From a virus, in the IMG/VR virus record IMGVR_UViG_3300031730_000007, positions 1 through 52,953 of that record: a DNA stretch of 52,953 nt. The stretch is one strand, 5' to 3'. Position 1 is the first letter of the stretch. Every line of letters starts with the position of its first letter. A program made the position numbers and the translations under genes. This document shows, one piece after another, positions 41,756 through 48,956 of this stretch. The notes below the pieces were generated by a model. That model was not told the origin of the DNA and did not search any database. It saw nothing but the letters and a program-made list of their open reading frames with translations.

Positions 41756-41839
41756 TTAGTACCCCAAAATTCTAAGGATCATTGCAGCCATGAAAAAGGC
41801 CGAACCGATAAAGCAAAGCCAGTCGGGAGCATGTGTCAT
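41756..41839 (-). CDS. 27-residue membrane microprotein
   Basis: A tiny frame MTHAPDWLCFIGSAFFMAAM... ending ILRILGY, hydrophobic throughout. The ATG overlaps the previous stop (ATGA) and it ends one base before the MazG-like ATG, so it fits the operon exactly. A membrane peptide is implied; function unknown. Confidence 0.5.
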   Translation of the reverse strand: MTHAPDWLCFIGSAFFMAAMILRILGY

Positions 41840-42066
41840 TCGTCTGCATCGTCCTTACCGTTGGGCACGCATTCAGCCTTGAACCATTGGTTATTGCGCT
41901 GCCGCCAGCCATATGCGCGAGCTTCGGCGCGAAGCTTTATAAAATCCGGCCCGCTATAGGCGTCGGCATGTGCGCGGCAGCCGGGCGCGTCGCATGAAAA
42001 TATAATGCACAATTCGCCCTCGCGAAGAACCTGCGTCGTTTTGATGCAAAGAATCGCTTGGCCCAT
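41836..42066 (-). CDS. Small zinc-ribbon-like protein
   Basis: A 76-residue protein. CDAPGCRAHADAYSGPDF...ARAYGWRQRNNQWFKAECVPN carries Cys pairs and a GW motif. The same layout (CDYPGCRATHKA...AKAAGWL...WLHFC) occurs in the protein at 44967 on the other strand, so the two appear to be diverged paralogues. A nucleic-acid or protein-binding zinc module is likely. ATG coupled by TAATG. Confidence 0.6.
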   Translation of the reverse strand: MGQAILCIKTTQVLREGELCIIFSCDAPGCRAHADAYSGPDFIKLRAEARAYGWRQRNNQWFKAECVPNGKDDADE

Positions 42067-42305
42067 TAGCGAATCGACATGACGACGTAACCGGCTTCAA
42101 TACCAAAAGCGGGACCGCGCAAGATATAGATGACCGCCCGCGTTGTGGTGCGTCCGGTGTAGGCTCGCAATTCCGGTTCATATTCTTGCAGTTCCAGCCA
42201 ATCGCCTTCATTAAAAATCCGGTCGTCCTTACGCACTTCAAAGGTCTTGCGCCCGTCCATGATGGCGACGAAAGAAGCGGGCCAAATTTTCAGCTTATGA
42301 ATCAT
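42066..42305 (-). CDS. DUF3850/ASCH-PUA-like RNA-binding protein
   Basis: A 79-residue protein. HKLKIWPASFVAIMDGRKTFEVRKDDRIFNEGDWLELQEYEPELRAYTGRTTTRAVIYIL...GIEAGYVVMSI matches the DUF3850 family, a PUA/ASCH-type beta-barrel thought to bind RNA or modified bases. Length is normal. Its stop overlaps the next ATG by one base. Confidence 0.8.
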   Translation of the reverse strand: MIHKLKIWPASFVAIMDGRKTFEVRKDDRIFNEGDWLELQEYEPELRAYTGRTTTRAVIYILRGPAFGIEAGYVVMSIR

Positions 42306-42787
42306 ATTGTGCTTTCATCCGTGATAAATTTCGCGTCGCCGCCCGCTTGGGTCACCAACTCAATCCATCGCAATTGAGCCTGTTCGCGCGGGGTGTCCTT
42401 GTACTGCCAATTTTGGTCCTTGACTTCCAGACTGACAAACTGCCCGATGGTCAAGCCGACGTGCCGCCCGGTTATCCGAATCGGGCGAATACCGATTAGA
42501 TCGCCCGATTTTATTTTTTCGTTCAGTGCCTTGGTGTCGTTGGCCAACCCGAATCGGATGAACCCGCCGCCGTCCGCGCGTTCAAACGCGCCGACGTTAT
42601 TGCGCCATAGGTGAAGGCCGCGCCGGGCCGCTTCAAGCCGGACTTGTGCCGACACCGCCGCTTCGGATGCGCCGGTAATACCGGTCGGCGAATGGGCATA
42701 TACGCCGTCCATGCCCCACATGGCGCGAAGCTCTTGGACCGCTGATGCGGATACGTTGTGCCGTGCTGCCCAGGTGCCTAGGTTCAT
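42302..42787 (-). CDS. VRR-NUC domain nuclease
   Basis: A 161-residue protein. After a helical N-terminal segment with a helix-turn-helix look (WAARHNVSASAVQELRAMWG), residues 48-150 match VRR-NUC: EAARRGLHLWRNNVGAFER...IKSGDLIGIRPIRI...GQFVSLEVKDQNW...REQAQLRWIELVTQAGGDAKFI, including the GD(L)...LEVK active-site residues. Standalone VRR-NUC proteins resolve branched DNA in phages. The N-terminal extension is unusual. Confidence 0.8.
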   Translation of the reverse strand: MNLGTWAARHNVSASAVQELRAMWGMDGVYAHSPTGITGASEAAVSAQVRLEAARRGLHLWRNNVGAFERADGGGFIRFGLANDTKALNEKIKSGDLIGIRPIRITGRHVGLTIGQFVSLEVKDQNWQYKDTPREQAQLRWIELVTQAGGDAKFITDESTI

Positions 42788-43182
42788 ACCGGTTCCGTTG
42801 TATAGTCAGCATGTTTTGTTTTCATGTGTGCGGCTAGATTGCTGAATGACCGCGTACAACATGGGCAAACGCCATTCCCGATTCGGCGCTTAACGCGAGT
42901 AACTACGCCTTTTGTCGCCGCCAAGCGGTTGGTGGTGTGCTTATGACTTTCCCGTTCTGTGTTCAAACGGTCTTGGTAAAATTGCGCGTCATGCTGGGCG
43001 GCGGCAAGTTTACGCTTCAATTTTTCTTCTTCGCTTTCCGTCGGGTAACTTTGCTTATGCCCGTTTGGGCACCACATGGTTGAATGATCGTTACGCTTCG
43101 CATGGTCCCATTCGGCTGGCACGGCAAAAGAAATGCCGCAGCTAGAGACACAACAGGTTTGAACAACGTATCCAACTAGCAT
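42784..43182 (-). CDS. Zinc-finger protein with coiled coil
   Basis: A 132-residue protein. The N-terminal CCVSSCG...MWCPNGH forms one metal site; residues about 48-100 are a coiled coil (EEEKLKRKLAAAQHDAQFYQDRLNTERESHKHTTNRLAATKG); the C-terminal CPCCTRSFSNLAAHMKTKH is a classical C2H2 finger. The ATG at 43182 sits inside the ThyX end. A DNA-binding early protein is inferred; similar proteins are widespread in phages. Confidence 0.7.
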   Translation of the reverse strand: MLVGYVVQTCCVSSCGISFAVPAEWDHAKRNDHSTMWCPNGHKQSYPTESEEEKLKRKLAAAQHDAQFYQDRLNTERESHKHTTNRLAATKGVVTRVKRRIGNGVCPCCTRSFSNLAAHMKTKHADYTTEPV

Positions 43183-43856
43183 TTCTGTTCCCACGCGGCC
43201 ACGCACACCGGCACGATTGGCCGGATTAAATCAAGCATGGCGTCGGCGTACACTCGAATTTCGCGCTGGGCGTGGCTGTCGCACCGCAGCGTCAGAAATT
43301 TGAATAGATTTAGAAGATCGACCGTCGCGAACATATGGCTATAGGTACAGAGCGGCAGCACGGCGCGAGCAAGTTCGCGCGGCCAACCGGACACCAAGAA
43401 CTCGCGATACAGCGCGAAGGCGTTAGAGCAATGCGCGTCGTACTTCACAATTTCTTCTTCCCGCAAAAGCCGCGTGGCGTCGTCTAGTTCGGTCAACTCG
43501 CGTGCTTGCTTGGTGCTTGTCGATTGCATCCCAATATCTTCGGGACGCGGGGTAAAGAAAATTTCCGGCAACTCCCGATAGCGTGCGGACAGTTCGTTGT
43601 ATGTCTGCGTCCGGTGCCGAAGCCACTGGCGAAAGGTAAAAATAGGCGCAAACACTTCAAAGGTGAACGTCACCGTTTCAAAGGGCGTTGTATGCTGGTT
43701 TCGCCAAAGGTAACGAATCAATTTGCTATCGCTGCCTTCATCTTCACCGGCCCGCCACGCCGCGTCGTAGGATACGCGGGCGGCGCGCACCACCGACAAG
43801 TCGGACCCCATGTGATCCACCAGCCGGACAAAGCCTTTGTCAAGAACGTCGGTCAT
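43176..43856 (-). CDS. thyX: Flavin-dependent thymidylate synthase ThyX
   Basis: A 226-residue enzyme making dTMP from dUMP with FAD, folate and NADPH. The signature RHR-x7-S reads RHRTQTYNELS at 80-90; FTFEVFAPIFTFRQW precedes it and YSHMFATVDLLNLFKFLTLR and AQREIRVYADAM follow as in the family. It is complete and of normal length. The neighbours DUF3310 and GapR are coupled to it. It supplies thymidine for phage DNA. Confidence 0.95.
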   Translation of the reverse strand: MTDVLDKGFVRLVDHMGSDLSVVRAARVSYDAAWRAGEDEGSDSKLIRYLWRNQHTTPFETVTFTFEVFAPIFTFRQWLRHRTQTYNELSARYRELPEIFFTPRPEDIGMQSTSTKQARELTELDDATRLLREEEIVKYDAHCSNAFALYREFLVSGWPRELARAVLPLCTYSHMFATVDLLNLFKFLTLRCDSHAQREIRVYADAMLDLIRPIVPVCVAAWEQKC

Positions 43857-44062
43857 CCGTTTTTGATTTCTTCATCAATATACCAACGCGCTTTTTTAAG
43901 GTCTTCAATTCGTTTCGTTGAATCCTTTTTCCCGGCGCGTGCGATATATTTTACCGCGTTTCCCAAGCAGAATCCAAGGCCCCATGCCCAAAGAACTTTA
44001 ATGACTTCGTAAGGATTATTTTCGCCGCCATAATGGTCGGGATCGTTCACTGGGTCGGACAT
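43853..44062 (-). CDS. DUF3310 protein
   Basis: A 69-residue protein. DPVNDPDHYGGENNPYEVIKVLWAWGLGFCLGNAVKYIARAGKKDSTKRIEDLKKARWYIDEEI matches DUF3310, the C-terminal part of T7 gp1.7-like nucleotide kinases. As a stand-alone unit its activity is unknown, but it is usually found among nucleotide-metabolism genes as here. The start at 44062 overlaps the GapR stop. Confidence 0.85.
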   Translation of the reverse strand: MSDPVNDPDHYGGENNPYEVIKVLWAWGLGFCLGNAVKYIARAGKKDSTKRIEDLKKARWYIDEEIKNG

Positions 44063-44328
44063 TAGCGCATATCCATCGCGGTTAAGTACAAATCCATCAT
44101 GGCTTCTTTTTCCTGAAAATCTGATTTGTCCAATTTTCGGCACCGGACGACGGCGCGCATAATAACCGTATCAAAGCCGGTGCCCTTGGCTTCGGAATAG
44201 ACTTCGCGAATGTCGGCAGTCAAAGCGGCTTTTTCTTCTTCCAGGCGTTCAATGCGCGCGATGAAAGACTTTAATTGCCCCTTGGCGAAGCCAGATTTTA
44301 CCTTGCTATTGTGACCAATACCTACCAT
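44062..44328 (-). CDS. GapR-family nucleoid protein (DUF2312)
   Basis: An 88-residue coiled-coil protein beginning GIGHNSKVKSGFAKGQLKSFIARIERLEEEKAALTADIREVYSEAKGTGFD, the hallmark of DUF2312/GapR. Caulobacter GapR encircles overtwisted DNA ahead of replication forks and stimulates topoisomerases. A phage copy may guard its own fast replication or subvert host chromosome dynamics. It starts 12 bases from a dyad motif shared with the divergent gene. Confidence 0.9.
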   Translation of the reverse strand: MVGIGHNSKVKSGFAKGQLKSFIARIERLEEEKAALTADIREVYSEAKGTGFDTVIMRAVVRCRKLDKSDFQEKEAMMDLYLTAMDMR

Positions 44329-44339
44329 TCGGACGCCTC

Positions 44340-44360
44340 TTGACGGTTGTGTTCAATAAC
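44340..44360 (+). promoter_or_regulatory. Repeated dyad motif, copy 4 (operator candidate)
   Basis: TTGACGG-N4-GTTCAA then TAAC in the 38-base gap between the divergent GapR gene and the rightward gene at 44367. The position makes it a likely shared control element for both directions. Its presence is also why the TTG at 44340 is rejected as a start. Confidence 0.6.
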
Positions 44361-44366
44361 GGCAAT

Positions 44367-44648
44367 ATGCCCGCGAATTTCAAGGATGACAAGCCCCCAA
44401 TGGGAACACGCGAAAACCCTGGCCGATTCGACGGATATGGCAAAGCCGAATCGAACGAACCGGTATTTACGTTGATAGGCCGCGATCCCGCCGCGCCGAA
44501 GTTAATTCGCGATTGGGTCAATCTGCACCGCGACGCCAAGACGGACGGCACGCAATTGATGGAAGCATTAGCCGTGGCCGATGCGATGGATAAGTACCGC
44601 ATGGAACGCAACGCCCGGCCACGTCCCCCGGTGCTTGACGCAGACTGA
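44367..44648 (+). CDS. Hypothetical protein, first of the inner rightward block
   Basis: A 93-residue protein beginning MPANFKDDKPPMGTRENPGRFDG. It has mixed alpha/beta character with LIRDWVNLHRDAKTDGTQLMEALAVADAMDKYRMER near the end. The ATG at 44367 is used because the only earlier codon lies in the dyad motif; no good Shine-Dalgarno is visible. Family not recognised. Confidence 0.55.
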   Translation: MPANFKDDKPPMGTRENPGRFDGYGKAESNEPVFTLIGRDPAAPKLIRDWVNLHRDAKTDGTQLMEALAVADAMDKYRMERNARPRPPVLDAD

Positions 44649-44794
44649 TGGAAGAACGTCGCATTCCCCGCCATGACGATAAACCGTGCGCGGTGTGCGA
44701 GGGGCGGCGCTGGGTTAAACGTCAGTATCCGAACGGCGACACTTATACCGCGCCATGCCCGGCATGCGTGCCGCCGAGGTCAAGCGAACGATGA
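44648..44794 (+). CDS. 48-residue zinc-binding protein
   Basis: A short frame with ATG overlapping the previous stop and its own stop overlapping the next ATG. CAVCEGRRWVKRQY...YTAPCPACVP gives two CxxC pairs spaced as in a DnaJ-type or rubredoxin-like zinc knuckle, with basic residues between. A small nucleic-acid-binding protein is possible. Confidence 0.6.
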   Translation: MEERRIPRHDDKPCAVCEGRRWVKRQYPNGDTYTAPCPACVPPRSSER

Positions 44795-44970
44795 CCCGTC
44801 CGGGCAACCCTGCGAACTATGAATGCAAAGGCCGCATGAAAGAATCGCGCGGGTATACCGTGCATCATTGGAAATTAGAAAACGGGATTGCACGTTGTTT
44901 GAACAAAGGGTGCGGCGTGGTGCTTTCGTTTGACGACACTGTTGATTTAACGACGACGCCGCGCCGATGA
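44791..44970 (+). CDS. 59-residue hypothetical protein
   Basis: A small protein MTRPGNPANYECKGRMKES... coupled on both sides by four-base overlaps. It has Cys at two positions (YECKGR, ARCLNKGCG) and a beta-like TVHHWKLENGIARC stretch. A zinc ribbon is possible. Family not recognised. Confidence 0.5.
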   Translation: MTRPGNPANYECKGRMKESRGYTVHHWKLENGIARCLNKGCGVVLSFDDTVDLTTTPRR

Positions 44971-45218
44971 CCAATCGCAAAGCCGGGCGGATCATTATTT
45001 ACCGGTGCGACTATCCGGGGTGTAGGGCGACGCACAAAGCCCCGACGACGAATTTTGCGCAAGCATGGCCGCACGCAAAAGCTGCCGGATGGTTATGCGC
45101 GAAGCTTGGTAGCCGATGGCTTCATTTTTGTTCGTGGGTTCATCGCCCCGCGAATGATCGTCAACTACAGGAAGTTGTGGACGGCAAAACGCCGGGCTTG
45201 GTTGTTTATAAAAAGTAA
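44967..45218 (+). CDS. Zinc-ribbon-like protein, paralogue of 41836
   Basis: An 83-residue protein. RCDYPGCRATHKAPTTNFAQAWPHAKAAGWLCAKLGSRWLHFCSWVH has the same CxxxGC...GW...W.hFC arrangement as the protein at 41836 on the other strand. Both are preceded by a strand that ends in the first Cys. The two are probably diverged copies of one module. Confidence 0.6.
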   Translation: MTNRKAGRIIIYRCDYPGCRATHKAPTTNFAQAWPHAKAAGWLCAKLGSRWLHFCSWVHRPANDRQLQEVVDGKTPGLVVYKK

Positions 45219-45280
45219 GATGTGAATGGGCACGAAAAGCCCGACTACCTACTGCTATTGGAAGGTGCTAAAATGCCGAA

Positions 45281-45595
45281 ATGGCGGACGAAAGGGAAAC
45301 GGGGAATATCCTTGCTAGGTTGGCGCGCGCCGAATCTGATCTAATCAAATTGGGTGAACGGACGCACCGGCATTCTAGTTTGCTTACTTCGGTTGAATTG
45401 AACACGGAAGTTTTGAAAAAGATGGTTGGCCGTATCGAGGGGACTGCAACGGAAATAGATTTGTCTGCATTGGAAGGCCGCATTGTGGTTTTAGAAAACC
45501 TACAGAATAAAAGCAGCTATCGGTTGGGTGTCGCGTTGGGTGTTGCTGCGGTCATTGGTGGCATTATATCGCGCGTCTTGAATATATTTTTATAG
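45281..45595 (+). CDS. Coiled-coil protein with C-terminal membrane anchor
   Basis: A 104-residue protein. Residues 1-78 are a charged coiled coil (LARLARAESDLIKLGERTHRHSS..., VVLENLQNKSS), residues 81-103 a hydrophobic anchor (GVALGVAAVIGGIISRVLNIFL). The plan is that of XhlA-type haemolysin/holin-associated proteins. GGAAGG lies 17 bases upstream, further than ideal, nearer to an overlapping 23-codon frame. Confidence 0.55.
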   Translation: MADERETGNILARLARAESDLIKLGERTHRHSSLLTSVELNTEVLKKMVGRIEGTATEIDLSALEGRIVVLENLQNKSSYRLGVALGVAAVIGGIISRVLNIFL

Positions 45596-45677
45596 AGAGT
45601 GAGCGCATCGCGCGGTCGATCAGTTCGCCGCCACCACGCATCAGCTAATCGACAAGAATTGAATGGAGCGTCTGCAC

Positions 45678-45863
45678 ATGCCTGGCGAAAATCTTAGTTA
45701 TCAACTTTTGATTGATGGGCGTGCGGCTGGTCCAGTGCGCGAGGTTTGGGATGAAGCAGCGCGGGATGCTGTGAGTGCTGGCGTCGCAGTCTGGCACGGC
45801 GATGGGATCAAGTTCGGCGCTGAGACTGGCGCGGAAATTCAACGTCAACGGACTGAGAAATAG
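45678..45863 (+). CDS. Hypothetical protein, first gene of the GGAGCG block
   Basis: A 61-residue protein MPGENLSYQLLIDGRAAGPV... preceded by ATGGAGCGTCTGCAC, so GGAGCG at 45665 serves the ATG at 45678 (an ATG at 45663 is less likely). The same leader occurs before the gene at 46659. GAG and GAA codons are mixed, unlike the rest of the phage. Family not recognised. Confidence 0.55.
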   Translation: MPGENLSYQLLIDGRAAGPVREVWDEAARDAVSAGVAVWHGDGIKFGAETGAEIQRQRTEK

Positions 45864-45873
45864 GAGCCCCCAC

Positions 45874-46212
45874 ATGACAGATGAACCGCGCAAGACTTTG
45901 ACCGATGGCAGGCAGATTTATCCTGAGCATCGCGACAAGATCACCGGGGGCCCGCGCGCTGGCCAGCAACAGGATTATGTGGTGCTGGCCGATGAAGAAC
46001 GCGCCAAGGGTTTTGTCCGACCGGTGCGCCGATCCTACACGCACGCAAAATGCGGCGGCGTCACCACCATGGGCCAAACCCTGGCTGAGACTTATGCCCG
46101 CCAGCCTAATTTCTACAGCGGGACATTCTGCAGCCACTGCGGCGCACATTTCCCGGTCGGCGAGGACGGCGAGTTTGTCTGGACCGGCACCGCCGAAAAG
46201 GTTGGAGCCTAG
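45874..46212 (+). CDS. Hypothetical zinc-binding protein of the inserted block
   Basis: A 112-residue protein with TAGGAGCCC before the ATG. HAKCGGVTTM...FCSHCGAHFPVGEDGEFVWTGT gives four metal-binding Cys and one His. The N-terminal half includes ITGGPRAGQQQDYVVLADEERAKG. It resembles small proteins of unknown function in Alphaproteobacteria and their phages. Confidence 0.55.
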   Translation: MTDEPRKTLTDGRQIYPEHRDKITGGPRAGQQQDYVVLADEERAKGFVRPVRRSYTHAKCGGVTTMGQTLAETYARQPNFYSGTFCSHCGAHFPVGEDGEFVWTGTAEKVGA

Positions 46213-46214
46213 CG

Positions 46215-46394
46215 ATGGCATCACGGCCTCCGTTTCAGAAATGTTTGGTGTGCGGTGAGCGGCTGCAATTCGTGGCCGTCGATAGGCCAAATCCTCGCCG
46301 CCTGATGCGCCCCACCGAATACGACCAGCTTCCGCACGAATGCCCGGCTGCTGCTGTCGAGGCTTTCAAGAAACAGATCGGGGCAGGCACATGA
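46215..46394 (+). CDS. 59-residue zinc-finger-like protein
   Basis: A small protein MASRPPFQKCLVCGERLQFV... with CLVCG at 10-14 and later HECP, a possible C2HC site, ending in a helical EAFKKQIGAGT. It is preceded by TGGAGCC and its stop overlaps the next ATG. Function unknown. Confidence 0.55.
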   Translation: MASRPPFQKCLVCGERLQFVAVDRPNPRRLMRPTEYDQLPHECPAAAVEAFKKQIGAGT

Positions 46395-46645
46395 GAAGGA
46401 TAGAGCCAACGGCGGCACACAGGGCCTTTCGTGACGACATGATCGAAGTCCTGCGAAAACATGGAGCCAGTCTGGCATCGTGGGAATTGCTGGCGCTATC
46501 GGCCCACCTGACCGGACAAATTATCGCGCTACAGGATCAGCGCACCATGTCGCCAGAAGCGGCCATGAACATCGTCGCGGAGAATATCGAAAAGGGAAAC
46601 AAGGAAGTGATCGACGGGCTGGCAAACCCGTTGGGCACCTCCTAG
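46391..46645 (+). CDS. Hypothetical helical protein
   Basis: An 84-residue protein with its ATG coupled (ATGA). It is helical with an amphipathic core (FRDDMIEVLRKHGASLASWELLALSAHLTGQIIALQDQRTMSPEAAMNIVAENIEKGN). Helix length and charge pattern suggest a dimeric helical bundle. Family not recognised. Confidence 0.55.
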   Translation: MRRIEPTAAHRAFRDDMIEVLRKHGASLASWELLALSAHLTGQIIALQDQRTMSPEAAMNIVAENIEKGNKEVIDGLANPLGTS

Positions 46646-46658
46646 GGGAGCGTTCGAT

Positions 46659-46910
46659 ATGGAGCGTCTGGAAATGCCACTCTACAAAACCGCGCGCGCC
46701 GATTTCGAGTATCTCGAAACACTGGCAGAATTGGAGGATCAGGTTGACCTTGACAGCCAGCGCGAAGCTTTGATGCAGAGCCCGACCAAGGCGACTGCTC
46801 GCGATCTATATTGCCAAGCCGTTGGGCTTTGGCTTGGCGAACACAAGCAAGAATTTGCCGACGATCCGAAGGTGAAGCGGATGCTCACCCGGTACGACGG
46901 CTATTACTGA
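46659..46910 (+). CDS. Hypothetical helical protein
   Basis: An 83-residue protein. GGGGAGCG six bases before the ATG at 46659 supports this start; the leader ATGGAGCGTCTGGAA then offers a second site for an ATG at 46674. The product is helical and acidic (FEYLETLAELEDQVDLDSQREALMQ...). No family recognised. Confidence 0.5.
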   Translation: MERLEMPLYKTARADFEYLETLAELEDQVDLDSQREALMQSPTKATARDLYCQAVGLWLGEHKQEFADDPKVKRMLTRYDGYY

Positions 46911-46920
46911 GGAGCGGACA

Positions 46921-47151
46921 ATGGGAAGAAAATGGCTTGTAAAAAAGTGTCCGTTCTGTGGTGCAGCACCCAGGATGGTGAATTGGCACGGCGGCGGTCC
47001 GGCGAAGGTCGCAATCCTGTGCCGTGATGATTATTGCGACGCCTCGCCAATGGTGACGGGGCATACGCCCGCTGTTGCCGCTCAACGCTGGAACGCACGC
47101 AAAACCACTCGCAAGATGGGCCTTCTGTCCGTCAGCACACACTTGGATTGA
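46921..47151 (+). CDS. Lar-like restriction alleviation protein
   Basis: A 76-residue protein with GGAGCG before the ATG. KKCPFCGAAPRMVNWHGGGPAKVAILCRDDYCDASPMV...AVAAQRWNARK carries the CPFCG, second Cys pair and final W-N-R of the Lar family, whose Rac prophage member Lar dampens type I restriction. Counter-defence is therefore plausible but many Lar-like proteins are untested. It ends eight bases from the converging helicase. Confidence 0.75.
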   Translation: MGRKWLVKKCPFCGAAPRMVNWHGGGPAKVAILCRDDYCDASPMVTGHTPAVAAQRWNARKTTRKMGLLSVSTHLD

Positions 47152-47159
47152 TGGAGCGT

Positions 47160-48797
47160 TTACGCGGTAGCTTCGGTCAAGGCAACATCGCCCGCGACCG
47201 CCATAGCTAATTCACCAGCTTCCCGCGCGCCCAGCGTTTGAGCGGTCATCACGTCAGTTCCGAACGTCAGGAAAAACAGCCGGTGAATTTCCCGGTCGGA
47301 CAGCCCGGCGTCGCGTTGATACCCGGCCCAAAGCTGAATCGACTTACGCAAGGGTGCCTGGGCTTGCTGGCGTTCAACATGGCGCTTATGGATGGCACCG
47401 GCAGCCGGGCCGCGCAACCCTTCCGGCACACGGCACACCCCGTCAATCCGGCTGATTTCGCCCCGAAGGGCTTTCAGGGTCGCCGGGTCTAGTTCCACTA
47501 GATCGCCGTCCACCATCTTCGGTTCGGACCGCCCGCGTGGTTCTGGCAGGGCTTCGCCGCAGAAGGGGCAGCAATCGCGGAAACGCTCAAACGCCCGTGT
47601 GCAGCCGATACAGGCCCGCAAAAGCTCGCGCCCAGCCATGACGTTGTAAGCGCCCCGCCGCTCGCGCCGGTCCAAGGTCCAATCGCGGTCGCGGTCGGGC
47701 AGCCCGTGGCGTTCCCAGTTGCCCACATGGTCTAGGATCGTGGCTTGCGTCTTGCCGTCCAGAAGCCGCAGCGCCCGCCCAAATTGCTGGGCGTACAGGG
47801 CATAAGAATCGGTCAAGCGGCCCATTGACACGCATTCGATTGCTGGCACGTCCACGCCTTCGCCCAGCAAGTCCACGTTCACTAGCTGCATCACGTCGCG
47901 CGACCGAAACCGGCGCATGATTGAAAATCGAAGGGTGTCGGGCGTCTTGGCCGTGACGCATTCAGCGGCGACACCAGCCGAACGGTAAGCCTGGGTAATC
48001 TCCTGGGCATGTTCCACGTCCACCGCGAAAGTGACGCCCAGTTGCCCGCGACAGTGCTTTAGATAGGTCTGTACGATGTCGCCGGTAATGTGGGCCTCAT
48101 GCGTTGCTTTCCGCAAGGCCGGTTGGGAGAAGTCGCCGTTCGCTGCGTGTGGAATATCGGCGGCGATCAAAGCCGACGGCGGGCACAATAATCGGTAGTC
48201 GGTCAAGTATCCCATTTCGATAAGCTCGCGCATGGATGGGCCGACAACCATTGCGTCCATGACACCATCAGCATGACGGCCAAGGCCATATCCATCGGCG
48301 CGTAAAGGCGTGGCCGTCCAACCTATGCCGCGTGCATTGGGAAACAGTTCAACGGCTTTGCCCCATTTGTTGTCGCGCAACAGATGGTGCGTTTCGTCGG
48401 TCTGCCAAAGAGTGACTTGCTTAAACCAAGGTTCGTCGCGGCGCACGAGCGTATCCACACCGGCCACGGCACAAAGCGAATTGCTATCGTAAAATGACCG
48501 GCCAAGTTCGTCCATGTGGATGCGGACGCAATTTCGCACCACGTCGTCGGAACCGATCACACGATGCCGGATGAAATTGCGCGCAAGCGATAGGGACATT
48601 TGCGAAACGAGTTCATGCCGGTGCGCGATCCCGACCGATGCGCCCCACCGGTTGTCTATGTGCTGCTTGAATTTCGCGGCCATGTTGACGGTCTTGCCGC
48701 CGCCGGTCGGGGCTACGGCGCACACGTTGCGATTACCGGCTGCCCATTCGCGGTCAATCGCATGGTCAATGTCTTGCTGATACGGGCGAAGGATCAT
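47160..48797 (-). CDS. DEAD/DEAH-box SF2 helicase with zinc site
   Basis: A 545-residue helicase. Motif I APTGGGKT at 29-36, DETH at 133-136, GWTATPLRADG, and motif VI QQFGRALR are all present, so it should be active. A CIGC...CCPFCGE cluster near 395-415 adds a zinc element, and the C-terminal 120 residues are helical. Such proteins act in replication restart or branch migration in phages. A 12-codon leader overlaps its start. Confidence 0.9.
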   Translation of the reverse strand: MILRPYQQDIDHAIDREWAAGNRNVCAVAPTGGGKTVNMAAKFKQHIDNRWGASVGIAHRHELVSQMSLSLARNFIRHRVIGSDDVVRNCVRIHMDELGRSFYDSNSLCAVAGVDTLVRRDEPWFKQVTLWQTDETHHLLRDNKWGKAVELFPNARGIGWTATPLRADGYGLGRHADGVMDAMVVGPSMRELIEMGYLTDYRLLCPPSALIAADIPHAANGDFSQPALRKATHEAHITGDIVQTYLKHCRGQLGVTFAVDVEHAQEITQAYRSAGVAAECVTAKTPDTLRFSIMRRFRSRDVMQLVNVDLLGEGVDVPAIECVSMGRLTDSYALYAQQFGRALRLLDGKTQATILDHVGNWERHGLPDRDRDWTLDRRERRGAYNVMAGRELLRACIGCTRAFERFRDCCPFCGEALPEPRGRSEPKMVDGDLVELDPATLKALRGEISRIDGVCRVPEGLRGPAAGAIHKRHVERQQAQAPLRKSIQLWAGYQRDAGLSDREIHRLFFLTFGTDVMTAQTLGAREAGELAMAVAGDVALTEATA

Positions 48798-48832
48798 CCG
48801 GCACGGAATGCGCGAGTGGTGCGGTAGGTCAT
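48794..48832 (-). CDS. Possible 12-residue leader peptide
   Basis: MTYRTTRAFRAG, with its stop overlapping the helicase ATG (ATGA) and GGCAGG upstream. Arg and Thr are over-represented. It may be a translational-coupling leader or chance; four-base overlap with the helicase is the local style. Confidence 0.3.
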   Translation of the reverse strand: MTYRTTRAFRAG

Positions 48833-48956
48833 TTGCCTGCCGTCAGAATGCAATATAATTTTGTGTGGCCAACCGCGCGGCAATCATGCCACCGATAAAT
48901 TTGCCACCACACAGAAAAAATTACCACGATGGAAAGAAGGACGGGTGCGACATATC

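Noticed and set aside
44340-44366. TTG start at 44340 for the first inner rightward gene
   Set aside because: The TTG is the first base group of the repeated dyad motif, and no Shine-Dalgarno stands before it; ATG 44367 is used.
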